Source: Azolla caroliniana
Lineage: Eukaryota > Polypodiophyta
Reading direction: 5' to 3'
Assembly: GCA_043228905.1 (NCBI GenBank)
Contig: JBHGNT010000014.1
Location: 17,298,001-17,362,000, forward strand
Length of the DNA: 64,000 bases
The notes under the pieces were generated by a model that was not told the origin of the DNA, searched no databases, and saw nothing but the letters and a program-made list of their open reading frames with translations. Below are positions 46,662 to 56,820 of the stretch, in pieces. The position numbers and the translations under genes are program-made. Numbering within the stretch: the stretch's first letter is position 1; every line of letters starts with the position of its first letter.

Positions 46662-47837
46662 GAATGGTTCCGAGAACTTCGAGAGCCGGACCGACCCGGC
46701 TATGTCGAAACCGGAGACGACACTACGCACCCGATTCGGCACATTGGCAATGTTCCGTTCGGAAAAGAAGGTAAGCAAAATTACATTAAAAATGTCTTGC
46801 ATGTATAGACCATTACAAAGAATTTGGTCTCCGTTGGCCAAATTGTAGAGCAAGGTATGCAAGTTCGATTTAATAAAGGCGGTTGCTTCATCGAAAAAGA
46901 GGGCCGACTCATCGCACGTGGACGAAGAGAGGGCCGGATGTTTGTTCTCGATTCACGCGAGATAAAATCCGCCATGTTCGTGAAAAACACGAAAGCCGAC
47001 TCCGATATAGAGCTATGGCACAAGCGAATCGGCCACATCAATGTCAACAAACTCAAAGAAATGAAATCGAAAGGAGTCGTCATCGGACTCCCGACATTCA
47101 AAGAGAAGGAGATTGAAGGTGTATGCGAAGCGTGCCAATTCGGCAAGCAACACCGACACCCATTCCCGAAAGAGCGGAACGTGAGCAAAGGTCTACTAGA
47201 CGTAGTCCATTCTGACGTATGGGGACCGGCGCAGACGGCTACATTTGGCGGATGCCGATATTACGTGCTCTTCATCGACGACTTCTCTAGGCACACTTGG
47301 ATCTACCCAATGCGGTAAAAGAGCGAAGTGTTCAGACACTTCCAAAATTTCAAGAATGAAGTCGAGAAAGCCACGGGCCGACATGTACGATGCCTTCAAT
47401 CGGATGGCGGCAAGGAGTACTTCTCGGATGATTTCACAGCGTATCTCCGAAAGGAAGGAATTCGGCGAGAATTCACTTGTCGACACACTCCGCAACAAAA
47501 CGGAGTAGCCGAGCGCAAAAATCGGCACATCCTCGAAGTAGCGCGGGCCATGATGAACGAGAAGCATATGCCCAAGTCATATTGGGCCGAAGCTGCAAAT
47601 ACGGCCATCTACCTAATGAACCGGTGCACAACATCCGGCGTGCACGAGGTCACTCCGCACGAAAAATACTTTGGAAAGAAGCCGGACTTATCGCACATCC
47701 GGATATTTGGTGCGATAGCGTATGTGCACATCCCCGACGAGAAGCGTCAAAAGCTTGACCCGAAGTCAGAGAAATGTATCCTCGTAGGATACTCACTTGA
47801 ACAAAAGGGGTACAAGTGCTACAACCCCTCAACTTGA
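46662..47837 (+). pseudogene. Copia C protease end and integrase (three stops)
   Basis: Same frame as gag. It contains the pre-integrase segment (ELWHKRIGHINVNKL), the zinc-binding cysteines (CEACQFGKQ), and the core with HSDVWGP, FIDDFSRHTW, SDGGKEY and PQQNGVAERKNRH, giving the D, D, E triad. The C-terminal part follows (HIRIFGAIAYVHIP, CILVGY). Stops: TAG at 46806, TAA at 47316, TGA at 47835. The catalytic residues remain recognisable, and only the stops prevent expression. Confidence 0.9.
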
Positions 47838-49206
47838 AAATCTCAAGTAAGTCGAGACGTCGTTTTTGACGAGTCCACATCTTGGTACGCACCGGAGACA
47901 ACTTCGCCTCCGACTCCGCTCGACCTGGAATCTGCCGAACAAGAGATTGAGGATGAAGATCGACCTACGCGCATGATCGAAGAAAGTCCGATTACGACCT
48001 GACTGAGCGGACCACAAGAGCCTTTGAGCGATCAAAGCACATCACGACCTAGTCCGAAGATGGACAAAGGCAAGGCGAAAATGGCGGAATATGAAGACAA
48101 TGAATCGACTCACTCACTCGACAGTGAGTTCGGCAATTTCGAGGTACCAATTGGAGCCAAGAAAGCCCTCATCTCTGCAAATGAAAAGCTCCACCGATCC
48201 ACTCGTGAAAAGAACCTCGTAAGCCGATTCGGCTACAACGATTATATGGCGTACCATTACACCTTTATGATGAAGGTAGCGACAGTACGAGAGCCAGAAA
48301 CCTTTTCGGACGCCGCGAAGGACCCACGATGGATCAAAGCAATGAACGAGGAGATGCAGGCACTAAGGAAGAACGAGACGTGGGATCTCGTTCCCACCTC
48401 ATCACACAAAAAGGCGATTGGATGCAGATGGATCTACAAGGTAAAGTATAACGCTGATGGCTCCGTAAACCACTACAAAGCTCGACTCGTAGCGAAAGGA
48501 TATGCTCAGACACATGGCGTCGACTACGAAGAGACCTTTGCCCGGACACATGGCAAAGATGACGACGGTGCGGACCGTAATTGCGATTGCCGCGGCGAAA
48601 GGGTGGCACCTCCATCAAATGGACGTCAAGAACGCCTTTCTACAAGGTGAATTAGAAGAGGAGGTGTACATGATCCAACCACCCGGCTTCAACTCGAGCA
48701 CTCATTCAAAAGCTGTATGCCGACTCAAGAAGCCACTCTACGGCCTCAAGCAAGCACTGCATGCTTGGCATTCGAAGATAACGCAATATCTTCATCAAAT
48801 CGGCTTCCGTATGTCAAAATCGGACAACTCCCTCTATATACGAAGCGATTCCGCAAGTTTGATCGTCATCATCTTATATGTGGATGACCTAGTCATTGGA
48901 GGTGAGCATCTCGCCAAAATCACTAAGGTCAAATCCCTCCTTTTCGACAAGTTCGAGATGATGGACATGAAGGAGCTCCACTACTTCCTTGGCATTGAGG
49001 TAATTCGGACTCCGGCCGGAATCATGATCTCTCAACGGCACTACATCCTCAACTTGTTATACAAGTTTGGGATGGCTGAGTGCAAATCCGTGGCAACCCC
49101 GCTCGATCGTAATCTCAAACTAGATGTGAACTCCGACACCAAAGCGTGTGAGCCGACTCAGTATCGGCAACTCATCGGGAGTCTCATCTACCTCACGATC
49201 ACATGA
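47838..49206 (+). pseudogene. Copia C reverse transcriptase
   Basis: A hinge region is followed by TGA at 48000. The frame then stays open from 48024 through WIKAMNEEMQALRKNETWDLV, GCRWIYKVKY and HYKARLVAKGYAQTHGVDYEETFA. Near 48550 a short altered stretch shifts the frame by one. The reading continues in the next frame with VIAIAAAKGWHLHQMDVKN, GLKQALHAWH and the catalytic ILYVDDLVIGG. It ends at TGA 49204-49206, where copia elements normally have an arginine before PDLSY. Domain content is complete; expression is not. Confidence 0.9.
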
Positions 49207-49998
49207 CCGGATCTCAGTTATCTGATCGGTCTCCTTAGCCAATTCATGCAAACACCGTGTGATACTCACTTGGATTGCGCTAAGCAAGTTCTACGCTACG
49301 TGAGCGGCACAATGGATTGCGGCATCCTCTACAAGACCGCGATGCCAATACGACTCGAGGGGTACACAGACGCTGATTGGGCAGGCTACAAAGCTGATAG
49401 AAGATCAACCTCCGTATTTGTTTTCTCCCTCGGCAGCGGAGCAATATCCTGGAGTAGCAAGAAGCAGCCTACCGTCGCTCTTTCGAGTATAGAGGCGGAA
49501 TATAGGGGCGCAGCCGTAGCTGCATGTGAAGCCGTATGGCTTAAGAGGATTTTGAAGGATTTGGGCATTCCCATCAAGGATCCAACTCCCCTTTACTGCG
49601 ACAACATGAGCAGTATTTATCTGGCTCGGAACCCGGTGTTCCATGCGCGGACAAAGCACATTGAAGTGCACTATCACTTCATCCGAGAGCGCATTCTAGC
49701 TGGCAATGTCGACCTACAACACATTAGCACCAATCTTCAAACGGTTGACATCTTCACTAAAGCCTTAGGAGCCGACAAGCTATGGCAATTCATGACCGAT
49801 CTCAGATTGATGATCCCTGACCTGCCAAGCTTGGGGGGGATTACTAAAGACACTACGCAACAACGCTTAGATTCCACAACCGCGCAGTACGCAATAACGC
49901 ATGGATTCCGCAACCACACAACAAAGCCGCGAAGAAAGACGCAAGCCGAAGCACAGACTTCGCAACTACGCACGCAAGTCGAAGCACAGACTTCGTAA
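49207..49998 (+). pseudogene. Copia C RNase H and C-terminal tail
   Basis: An uninterrupted 250-codon frame from 49246: GYTDADWAGYKADRRSTS, ISWSSKKQPTVALSSIEAEY, YCDNMSSIYLARNP and TKHIEVHYHFIRE, the standard copia RNase H. The tail after TVDIFTKALGADKLW becomes repetitive (AEAQTSQLRTQVEAQTS) because of a short tandem repeat near 49940-50010. It carries no independent start and is cut from the RT by the TGA at 49204. Confidence 0.88.
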
Positions 49999-50130
49999 CT
50001 ACGCACAACGCAAGCTTGAGCACGGATTCCACAACTCCGCATACATGCGAGTCGACACGAGTCGACGCGGATTCCAGAACGCGAGTTGAAGCGGATTTTG
50101 GATACCGTCTGAAACCGACCCGACTTGAGC

Positions 50131-50141
50131 TTGAGGGGGCG
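50131..50141 (+). other. Copia C polypurine tract
   Basis: TTGAGGGGGCG immediately before the right LTR. Confidence 0.85.
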
Positions 50142-50520
50142 TGTTGAGAATCAAGCTCAACTTGGTCTAGTGTGTGAACTCACCTTGAGAGTGAAGAGAC
50201 ACTCCAATGGTCAAGAGTCACCATTATGTCACCACTTTGTATTTTAGCATTTAGTATGAGTCATAGAATCATATTCTATGACACATAAATTATGAGCTTT
50301 CACATTCCCCATGCTCCATGAGTCTTGTAGTTAATGAAGAGAGAGGGTGACTACATAAAGCACCCTCCTCCCACTTTGTAAAGTGTTGAGTCTTTCTCCT
50401 TTGTCAATATACTTTTACCTTGCGTATTCTTTGTCTCTCTCAATCTCTCTCTCTCTCTCATACACACACATAACTCATATCTCTTCCGCTTCACAAGAAT
50501 CCATCTCTTGGTTCTTTACA
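50142..50520 (+). repeat. Copia C right LTR
   Basis: Ends TTCTTTACA and is followed directly by the target duplication GGTCT. About 1.3 percent substitutions from the left LTR by eye. Confidence 0.95.
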
Positions 50521-50525
50521 GGTCT

Positions 50526-50710
50526 CTTGTCCGAATCTGGCCGGTTCTTTGAGTGTCCGACTTTCAGCCAGATGGGTCCTTGCATCTCTGTCCATCGACC
50601 CGGAGTTCGCTATACTCTTCTCTGACTCCCAGTCGGATATTGTCATGTCTTCCATGAAGACTATGTCTCGACTCCGGAAGACCTTCTTGTTGACCAAGTC
50701 CCACACCCGG
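50526..50710 (-). pseudogene. Copia B integrase/RT linker remnant
   Basis: Minus-strand text MWDLVNKKVFRSRDIVFMED and ISDWESEK matches the segment between integrase and reverse transcriptase in copia D (VWDPVDKKIFRSQDIIFMED, LADWESEKK). It joins in frame order to 43352-45009 across copia C, which shows both are one element. It ends abruptly at the gypsy-type LTR start, 50711. Confidence 0.85.
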
Positions 50711-50809
50711 TGTCGCGTTATTACGCGTGTGCGTGTAGAAGGGGCGGAACCACCGGGATCTCGGACTAGGGAGTAGAGGAGAAAGAATAAGACACAAAAT
50801 GGAAGCTTA
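50711..50809 (-). repeat. Gypsy-type LTR fragment, left piece
   Basis: Starts TGTCGCGTTATTACGCG, like the G1 LTR 3' end on the complementary strand (TGTCGCGTTACTACGCG), with ACCACCGGGATCT nearby. It is cut by copia D and continues at 56276-56363. No interior of this element is seen in the window. Confidence 0.75.
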
Positions 50810-51496
50810 TGTTAAACACGGTGCTCAGCCACAACCGAGGAATAGGATCAACTCACAGAAAACAGGAAATAGAAGATGCACGAAGACAATAGAGAAGAGA
50901 GTACACAGGATGTTTTACGTGGAAAACCCTAAATCGGAAAAACCACGGGAGTCCTCAGACTCCAACTATCACACTAAACAGAGATGTACAATGGTGAGGC
51001 TACAAGGCAACAACCTTGAGCTCACTGTCTTCGCCACAGGCGGCGGTAAACACAGAGGCTACGACCTCTTCGTCTCTCTCTCTCACTCGGCTGCTCTCTT
51101 CACTCTTGCACACATGAGAGTGGCAATACACAATAGGCAACAACATACAGCAACAACAACAAACAGTTTGCCCTAAGTCATATTTATACACATATGACTT
51201 TCGGGCTATTTACAAATATAGCCTCAAGGGCCCTTGGCAAACATATTCACAAATATGTCCCCGCATCCGGATCTCTCTCCGGGTACATTCGTCATCCGGC
51301 TCCGTAGCCGGGGTCTTCATCATCCGGATCCGGAACCGGGACTTCATCATCCGACTCCGGAACCGGGTCTTCATCATCCGACTCCGGAACCGGGTCTTCA
51401 TCATCCGGCTCCGACACCGGGTACTCCTCATTCGGGTCTTCATTCCCGATTCCCGGACATCCGACCATCCCATCCGGAGGGACGGTAATCCCAACA
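50810..51496 (-). repeat. Copia D left LTR (3' LTR)
   Basis: TGTTAAACACGG...AATCCCAACA. It carries five 27-base units (CCGG.TCCG.A.CCGGGTCTTCATCAT) at about 51295-51430. TATTTATA at 51181-51188 is a TATAAATA box on the coding strand. Confidence 0.95.
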
Positions 51497-51512
51497 AACT
51501 CCCCCTTCACTT
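51497..51512 (-). other. Copia D polypurine tract
   Basis: AACTCCCCCTTCACTT on the plus strand, a purine run on the coding strand, adjoining the LTR. Confidence 0.85.
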
Positions 51513-51540
51513 CGGCATGGGATGTCTTTCCAGTCCGACC

Positions 51541-52060
51541 CTCTTCCGGCACGCTTCCAGCTTGTCGGGTGTGAGCACTTTGGTCAGCATATCTGACCCG
51601 TTCTCGTCCGGTGGATCTTCGTCAACATGAACTCCTTGTCTTCTATCCTTTCCCGGATCCAGTGATATCTTCGCTGGATGTGCTTCGTCCGGGAGTGATA
51701 GGCCGCGTTCTTCGCAAGGTGGATGGCACTCTGACTGTCGCAGTAGAGTCGGTACTCCTCCTGCCGGATACCGAGCTCTCTAATGAAGTCCTTCATCCAT
51801 ATTATTTCCTTGCCGGCTTCAACAGCCGCCATGTACTCCGCCTCCGTGGTTGACAACGCAACCGTCTTCTGCAGCCTCGACTGCCACGAAACAGCTCCCC
51901 CTGCATACGTCATCACATACCCAGATGTAGACCGGCTGGTATCCGCATCAGCCGACATGTCCGAATCGGTAAGTCCATCGAGTTCGGGCTTACCGGAGCC
52001 GAATCGGAGGCACATGTTCGAAGTGCCCTTTAAATATCGGAGTATCCATTTGACCGCGTT
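51541..52060 (-). pseudogene. Copia D RNase H, separated by a nonsense codon
   Basis: Continues the pol frame beyond the TAG at 52061-52063. It reads DTSRSTSGYVMTYAGGAVSW, VALSTTEAEYMAAVEAGKEI, YCDSQSAIHLAKNAAYHSR and HYHWIRERIEDKEF-like text, all RNase H motifs. A one-base deletion at 51610/51611 relative to copia E shifts the last 35 or so codons. Since the TAG lies in frame, readthrough would restore all but the extreme C-terminus; I have no evidence that it happens. Confidence 0.88.
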
Positions 52061-55000
52061 CTAGTGCTCTTTACCGGGATTGCTCATGTACCGGCTCACC
52101 ACTCCGACTGCATATCCTATGTCCGGTCTTGTACACACCATTGTGTACATCAAGCTTCCGACGGCAGAGGCATATGGTACTTTCATCATGTCCTCCTTCT
52201 CAGCCTTTGTCTTGGGGCTTTGCTTGCTGGACAACTTGCAGTTTGCCGGGAGGGTTGACCCGACCGGTCTTGCTTCCGACATGTTGAACCGGTGAAGCAC
52301 CTTTGTCACGTACTTCTCCTGTGACAGCCACAACTGCTTCTTCTTCCGGTCCCGGATGATGTGCATCCCTAATATTTGCCTCGCCGGACCCAAGTCCTTC
52401 ATTGAGAAGGTTCGGTGAAGAGCCTTCTTCAGCATCCGTATCTTGACCTGGTCCCGTCCGACGATCAACATGTCGTCCACGTACAGGAGGAGTATTAGAA
52501 AGTCTCCTCCTTCGAACTTCTTTACAAATACGCAGTGATCAGCCTGCGTTTTGTGGTACCCTTCATCGGTCATGAAAGAGTCGAACTTCCGGTACCATTG
52601 CCGGGGAGCCTGGTTCAGACCGTAAAGGCTCTTCTTCAACCGGCATACCAGGTGCTCCTTCCGTTTCTTCTCGAATCCTTCCGGTTGCTGCATGTAGATC
52701 TCTTCTTCGAGGTCACCGTGAAGGAATGCCGTCTTCACGTCCATTTGTTCTACCTCGAGGTCCATGCTTGCCGCTATGCTCAGCACCGTCCGGATGGAGG
52801 TCATCTTCACTACCGGGGCAAATATCTCGTCGAAGTCGACGCCCTTCTTCTGCTGGAACCCCTTCACCACGATCCTGGCTTTGTATCTCGGGGGGTTGCC
52901 GACATCTCCCGGTTTCAGCTTGAACACCCACTTGTTTCGAAGTGCCCGTTTTCCTTTCGGCAACTCCACAAGTTCATATGTGTGGTTCTCATGCAGGGAA
53001 TCCATCTCCTCCTGCATGGCACTTAACCACCTGCGGCTATGGGTGTCAAGCTTTGCTTCTTCAAAACTCTCCGGCTCCCCTTCGTCGGTTAGCAGCACGT
53101 GCTCTGGTTCCGGAAATCTCCGGGGGGCCCTTCTCTCTCTTAGAGGATATCTCCGTTCCGGAGCTTCGGTAACCGGCTCCTCCGTTTCCTCTTCATCCGA
53201 ATCCATTTCGGGATCAGGGCCGGTTCCGGTATTAGTTTCATCTTCCTCGGCCGGTTTTGTTTCTTCACCGTCTTCGGCCGGATCCTCGAGTGCTAACCGG
53301 TCCCTTGCCGGTCGGGACTGCTCCTCGTAGAGTTGATTCTCACCGGTCGACTTGGAGCTCTTCATCTTCTTCTCCGACTCCCAGTCGGCAAGTGTCTCGT
53401 CCTCCATGAAGATGATATCTTGACTCCTGAATATCTTCTTGTCGACCGGGTCCCATACTCGGTAGCCGAACTCGTCGTCGCCGTAACCAAGGAATATGCA
53501 TGGCCGGGTCTTTGGATCTAACTTTCCTCTCCGGTCCTTTGCCACATGCACGTATGCGAGACACCCGAACACCTTCAGATGCCGGTAGGACACTTCCTTA
53601 CCGGTCCACACTCTCTGTGGCGTGTCTCCATCCAGGGGTACTGAGGGTGATCTATTTATCACATATGTCGCCGTCGACATTGCCTCAACCCAAAATCCCT
53701 TGGGTAATTTCGCATGTGCTAGCATACTCCGGACCCTCTCCATGATGGTCCGGTTCATCCTCTCGGCCAGCCCGTTCAGTTCCGGCGTCTTCGGCACAGT
53801 AAACTCGAGCCGGATTCCCATCGAACGGCAATACTCCTCAAATTGCCCTCGGTATTCTCCTCCGTTATCCGCTCGTAGTGCTTTCAGCTTCTTGCCGGAT
53901 TCTCTTTCCACTCTCGCGTGGAGTTCTTTGAAGACGGACAATACTTGGTCCTTTGTCTTCAACGGTGCTGTCCACAGCTTCCGGCTATGGTCATCTATGA
54001 ATGTTACGAAGTACTGGGCTCCGCCATGTGACTTCGTTTCTACCTGACACACATCAGTGTGTACCAACTCCAATGGTACACTACGTCTCATCGGTGGTCT
54101 TGAGCGGAAGGAGGTCCGGTTTTGCTTACCGACCAGACAGTCGGTACACTTCCCCAGGTGTACGTGCTTTACCGGTATCAGGTTGTCTTCGGCAAGCCTC
54201 TTCATCCCCTTCTCGCTCATGTGGCACAGTCTCTTGTGCCACAGCTCACCGGCAGTGTCAGCTGCCACGTTCAGCTCCTCCGGACATAGCCGGGAATTCA
54301 TCAGGTACAGTGTGTTGACCTTCCGGGCCCGAGCCACTATCAGGCTCCCTTTGCTGAACTTCATGACACCGTTCCGGATGCTACCCGTGTAGCCTTCATC
54401 GTCTAGCCTCCCAGCCGAAATCAGGTTCAATCGAACCTCCGGAACGTGTCGGACATCCTTCAGCAGCATCTTGCATCCGGTTGATGTCATCAGCCACACG
54501 TCTCCTATGCCGGCAATCCGGCATGTACCTTCATTTCCCATCCGAACACAACCGTGCTCACCGGCTGTGTAGGATGAGAAGTATTTCTTCTCCGGGTTCA
54601 GGTGGAACGACGCTCCGGAATCGACCACCCAGGTCATCTCTTCACCGGCAAGGTTCAGATCCCTCTCTTCGGTAATGAGCATTATCTCTTCTTCACTTGC
54701 CGCGAGTGCCGTCGTTCCTCTCCGGTCCTGCCCTCGCCGATCCGGACCTCTCCGGTCCGTGGCTCCCCGGTATGCACCGTTTCGCTCCGATGACTTCTTC
54801 GAATCGGTACTGTCGGTTCCGTTGTCTTTCCGGAAATGCCGACAGTTCTTCTGGAAGTGCCCCGGCTTCCCACAGTAGAAGCATGTAGGTCTTCCCCTCG
54901 ACTGCGACCGTGTCCCCGACTTCTCCCGTCTTTGCGGACTCCGGTTCCGTTGTCTTCCCCGTTCCGATTCGGTAAGCAGCGCCTTCGAGTCGGAGGCCGG

Positions 55001-55579
55001 TTCTTTATCTCTCCGACGCGCTTCTTCATTTAGAATTCTTGTCTTTACCGTTAGTAAGGACAAGATCTCTTCCTTACAGGAGGTGCTCAGAGTAACTACC
55101 AAGTTCTCCCAGCTCTCCGGAAGGGTACACATCAGCATGATGGCTTGCATTGCGTCATCCAACGGGAACTTGATCGCCGCAAGCTGGTTCACGAATCCCA
55201 TGAACGTGCTGACGTGTTCGACCATGCTCTCGCCGTCCCGGTACTTAAGATTCACTATCTTCCTCATCAGGGAGGTCCGGGTCAGAGCATTCTTCCTCTC
55301 ATACAGTCCGGACAGCTTCTGCCACATCTCATAGGCGTTCGTATCGTTCGCCACATGTTGCAGAACACTTACATCGACATATTGCCGGATCATCGCTACG
55401 ACTTTCCGGTTCAGGAGCTTCCACTCCGACTCTATTACCCCCTTGGGTATCTCGGCATTGTCGATCGGTTCGTACAGGTCTCGGACGATGAGAAGGTCTT
55501 CCATCTTTATCTTCCAGTCGGCGTAGTTCTGTGAGTTCAACACCATCATGCCCGGAGGCCCACTACCGCCGCCTTCCAT
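52061..55579 (-). CDS. Copia D Gag-Pol polyprotein, truncated before RNase H
   Basis: A 1172-codon frame starting MEGGGSGPPGMMVLNSQNY, 17 bases from the primer-binding site. Approximate positions: UBN2-type gag 15-200; zinc knuckle CFYCGKPGHFQKNC 233-246; protease VVDSGASFHL 318-327; pre-integrase LWHKRLCHMSEKG near 465; integrase core with DVCQVET, FIDDHSR and DNGGEYRGQF 530-610, and its glutamate in NGLAERMNRT; reverse transcriptase from YKARIVVKGF near 900 with YVDDMLIVGRD near 1040. It ends at TAG 52061-52063 where copia E has tryptophan (NPGKEHW). It would direct particle formation, cDNA synthesis and integration. All visible catalytic residues are intact except that RNase H is cut off. 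Confidence 0.93.
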   Translation of the reverse strand: MEGGGSGPPGMMVLNSQNYADWKIKMEDLLIVRDLYEPIDNAEIPKGVIESEWKLLNRKVVAMIRQYVDVSVLQHVANDTNAYEMWQKLSGLYERKNALTRTSLMRKIVNLKYRDGESMVEHVSTFMGFVNQLAAIKFPLDDAMQAIMLMCTLPESWENLVVTLSTSCKEEILSLLTVKTRILNEEARRRDKEPASDSKALLTESERGRQRNRSPQRREKSGTRSQSRGRPTCFYCGKPGHFQKNCRHFRKDNGTDSTDSKKSSERNGAYRGATDRRGPDRRGQDRRGTTALAASEEEIMLITEERDLNLAGEEMTWVVDSGASFHLNPEKKYFSSYTAGEHGCVRMGNEGTCRIAGIGDVWLMTSTGCKMLLKDVRHVPEVRLNLISAGRLDDEGYTGSIRNGVMKFSKGSLIVARARKVNTLYLMNSRLCPEELNVAADTAGELWHKRLCHMSEKGMKRLAEDNLIPVKHVHLGKCTDCLVGKQNRTSFRSRPPMRRSVPLELVHTDVCQVETKSHGGAQYFVTFIDDHSRKLWTAPLKTKDQVLSVFKELHARVERESGKKLKALRADNGGEYRGQFEEYCRSMGIRLEFTVPKTPELNGLAERMNRTIMERVRSMLAHAKLPKGFWVEAMSTATYVINRSPSVPLDGDTPQRVWTGKEVSYRHLKVFGCLAYVHVAKDRRGKLDPKTRPCIFLGYGDDEFGYRVWDPVDKKIFRSQDIIFMEDETLADWESEKKMKSSKSTGENQLYEEQSRPARDRLALEDPAEDGEETKPAEEDETNTGTGPDPEMDSDEEETEEPVTEAPERRYPLRERRAPRRFPEPEHVLLTDEGEPESFEEAKLDTHSRRWLSAMQEEMDSLHENHTYELVELPKGKRALRNKWVFKLKPGDVGNPPRYKARIVVKGFQQKKGVDFDEIFAPVVKMTSIRTVLSIAASMDLEVEQMDVKTAFLHGDLEEEIYMQQPEGFEKKRKEHLVCRLKKSLYGLNQAPRQWYRKFDSFMTDEGYHKTQADHCVFVKKFEGGDFLILLLYVDDMLIVGRDQVKIRMLKKALHRTFSMKDLGPARQILGMHIIRDRKKKQLWLSQEKYVTKVLHRFNMSEARPVGSTLPANCKLSSKQSPKTKAEKEDMMKVPYASAVGSLMYTMVCTRPDIGYAVGVVSRYMSNPGKEH

Positions 55580-55595
55580 TTTCTGTGTGAACCTC

Positions 55596-55607
55596 GCTCT
55601 GATACCA
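55596..55607 (-). other. Copia D primer-binding site
   Basis: TGGTATCAGAGC on the coding strand, three bases inside the right LTR. Confidence 0.92.
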
Positions 55608-55610
55608 CTT

Positions 55611-56270
55611 TGTTAAACACGGTGCTCAGCCACAACCGAGGAATAGGATCAACTCACAGAAAACAGGAAATAGAAGATGCACGAAGACAATAGAGAAGAG
55701 AGTACACAGGATGTTTTACGTGGAAAACCCTAAATGGGAAAAACCACGGGAGTCCTCAGACTCCAACTATCACACTAAACAGAGATGTACAATGGTGAGG
55801 CTACAAGGCAACAACCTGGAGCTCACTGTCTTCGCCACAGGCGGCGGTAATACACAGAGGCTACGACCTCTTCGTCTCTCTCTCTCACTCGGCTGCTCTC
55901 TTCACTCTTGCACACATGAGAGTGGCAATACACAATAGGCAACAACATACAGCAACAACAACAAACAGTTTGCCCTAAGTCATATTTATACACATATGAC
56001 TTTCGGGCTATTTACAAATATAGCCTCAAGGGCCCTTGGCAAACATATTCACAAATATGTCCCCGCATCCGGATCTCTCTCCGGGTACATTCGTCATCCG
56101 GCTCCGTAGCCGGGGTCTTCATCATCCGGATCCGGAACCGGGTCTTCATCATCCGACTCCGGAACCGGGTCTTCATCATCCGACTCCACACCGGGTACTC
56201 CTCATTCGGGTCTTCATTCCCGATTCCCGGACATCCGACCATCCCATCCGGAGGGACCGTAATCCCAACA
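55611..56270 (-). repeat. Copia D right LTR (5' LTR)
   Basis: 660 bases, the copy that would drive transcription leftward. TATAAATA box at 55983-55990 (coding strand). One 27-base unit fewer than the left LTR. Confidence 0.95.
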
Positions 56271-56275
56271 GCTTA

Positions 56276-56363
56276 GCTCAAGAGGAGGTGAGAAAGAATA
56301 AGACAATAACGTAGAATAGACGGGCAAGATGCTCAACAAGTTAGCTTAAGGAAACACAAACGC
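56276..56363 (-). repeat. Gypsy-type LTR fragment, right piece
   Basis: Continuation of 50711-50809 after the copia D insertion. GAGAAAGAATAAGACA occurs in both pieces, suggesting a short internal repeat in this LTR. Ends where the gag-only element begins. Confidence 0.65.
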
Positions 56364-56654
56364 TGTCGCGAAGATTCACGCGTGCGTGTGGTACTCGAGC
56401 GTCCACCGGGGTCTTGGACTGGGGAGGACGTTCGCGGAATTATCAAAGAGATGACGATCAATGTAAGATTAGATGAAATTGGTTTACTTGAGAAGAAGAA
56501 AGATTGTACAGTTGAGAAGTAGAAAAATAAGAAGAAGATAAAGACAAATATAATTATATTGATGATAATGGTGTTGGTGATATCACATATTGAGCCCCTC
56601 TTACACAAGCCCAACTAGAGGCTTTTATAGGTCTTTCCATGCTCGTGACATGCA

Positions 56655-56760
56655 CATAACCATGGGCTAAAACCATGGTTTTGTGCACACGGTTTTGCTT
56701 ATGTCATGCACAAACCATGGGTTTAAAACCATGGTTTTGTGCACATGGTTTTCTATGGTT
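56655..56760. repeat. CCATGG / TGTGCAC inverted-repeat block in LTR
   Basis: AAACCATGGTTTTGTGCACA occurs twice, interleaved with its partial complement CATGCACAAACCATGG, giving several alternative hairpins. The same block is at about 59535-59635 in the right LTR. Confidence 0.8.
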
Positions 56761-56820
56761 GTTTCGTCTATAATTTGTATATGAAAAGGAAATACATAAA
56801 ATCTACACTATATGATAGTT

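Larger units (their letters stand above)
45015..50520 (+). mobile_element. Copia C, full-length element with TSD
   Basis: A 5.5 kb plus-strand Ty1/copia element. LTRs are 45015-45395 and 50142-50520, and GGTCT is duplicated exactly at 45010-45014 and 50521-50525. The primer-binding site TGGTATCAGAGC abuts the left LTR, and a purine tract TTGAGGGGGCG precedes the right one. The LTRs differ at about five bases plus a CT-repeat length change, so insertion is fairly recent. It is a different copia lineage from A, B, D and E. Seven premature stops and one frameshift disable the polyprotein. Confidence 0.96.
35858..50710 (-). mobile_element. Copia B, host element split by three later insertions
   Basis: A minus-strand copia element of the D/E lineage in pieces: left LTR 35858-36274, interior start 36275-36332, main body 43352-45009, further body 50526-50710. 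Gypsy G1 sits between the first two interior pieces, copia C between the next two, and a gypsy-type LTR begins at 50711. Joining the pieces gives the same order as copia D (polypurine tract, RNase H, reverse transcriptase, RT-integrase linker). The 5' half and right LTR are not in the window. The coding parts are heavily mutated. Confidence 0.85.
50810..56270 (-). mobile_element. Copia D, young full-length element with TSD
   Basis: A 5.46 kb minus-strand Ty1/copia element. GCTTA is duplicated exactly at 50805-50809 and 56271-56275. The LTRs (687 and 660 bases) differ mainly by one 27-base unit and about three or four substitutions. The primer-binding site for initiator tRNA-Met and the purine tract are intact. 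Gag through reverse transcriptase forms one open frame of 1172 codons. Only a nonsense change before RNase H and a one-base deletion near the end spoil it, making it one of the most recent insertions here. Confidence 0.97.

Noticed and set aside
45555-49206. Stops in copia C being removed by U-to-C RNA editing
   Set aside because: Such editing is known in organelles of some plants, not for nuclear retrotransposon RNA. C-to-T decay explains the pattern more simply.
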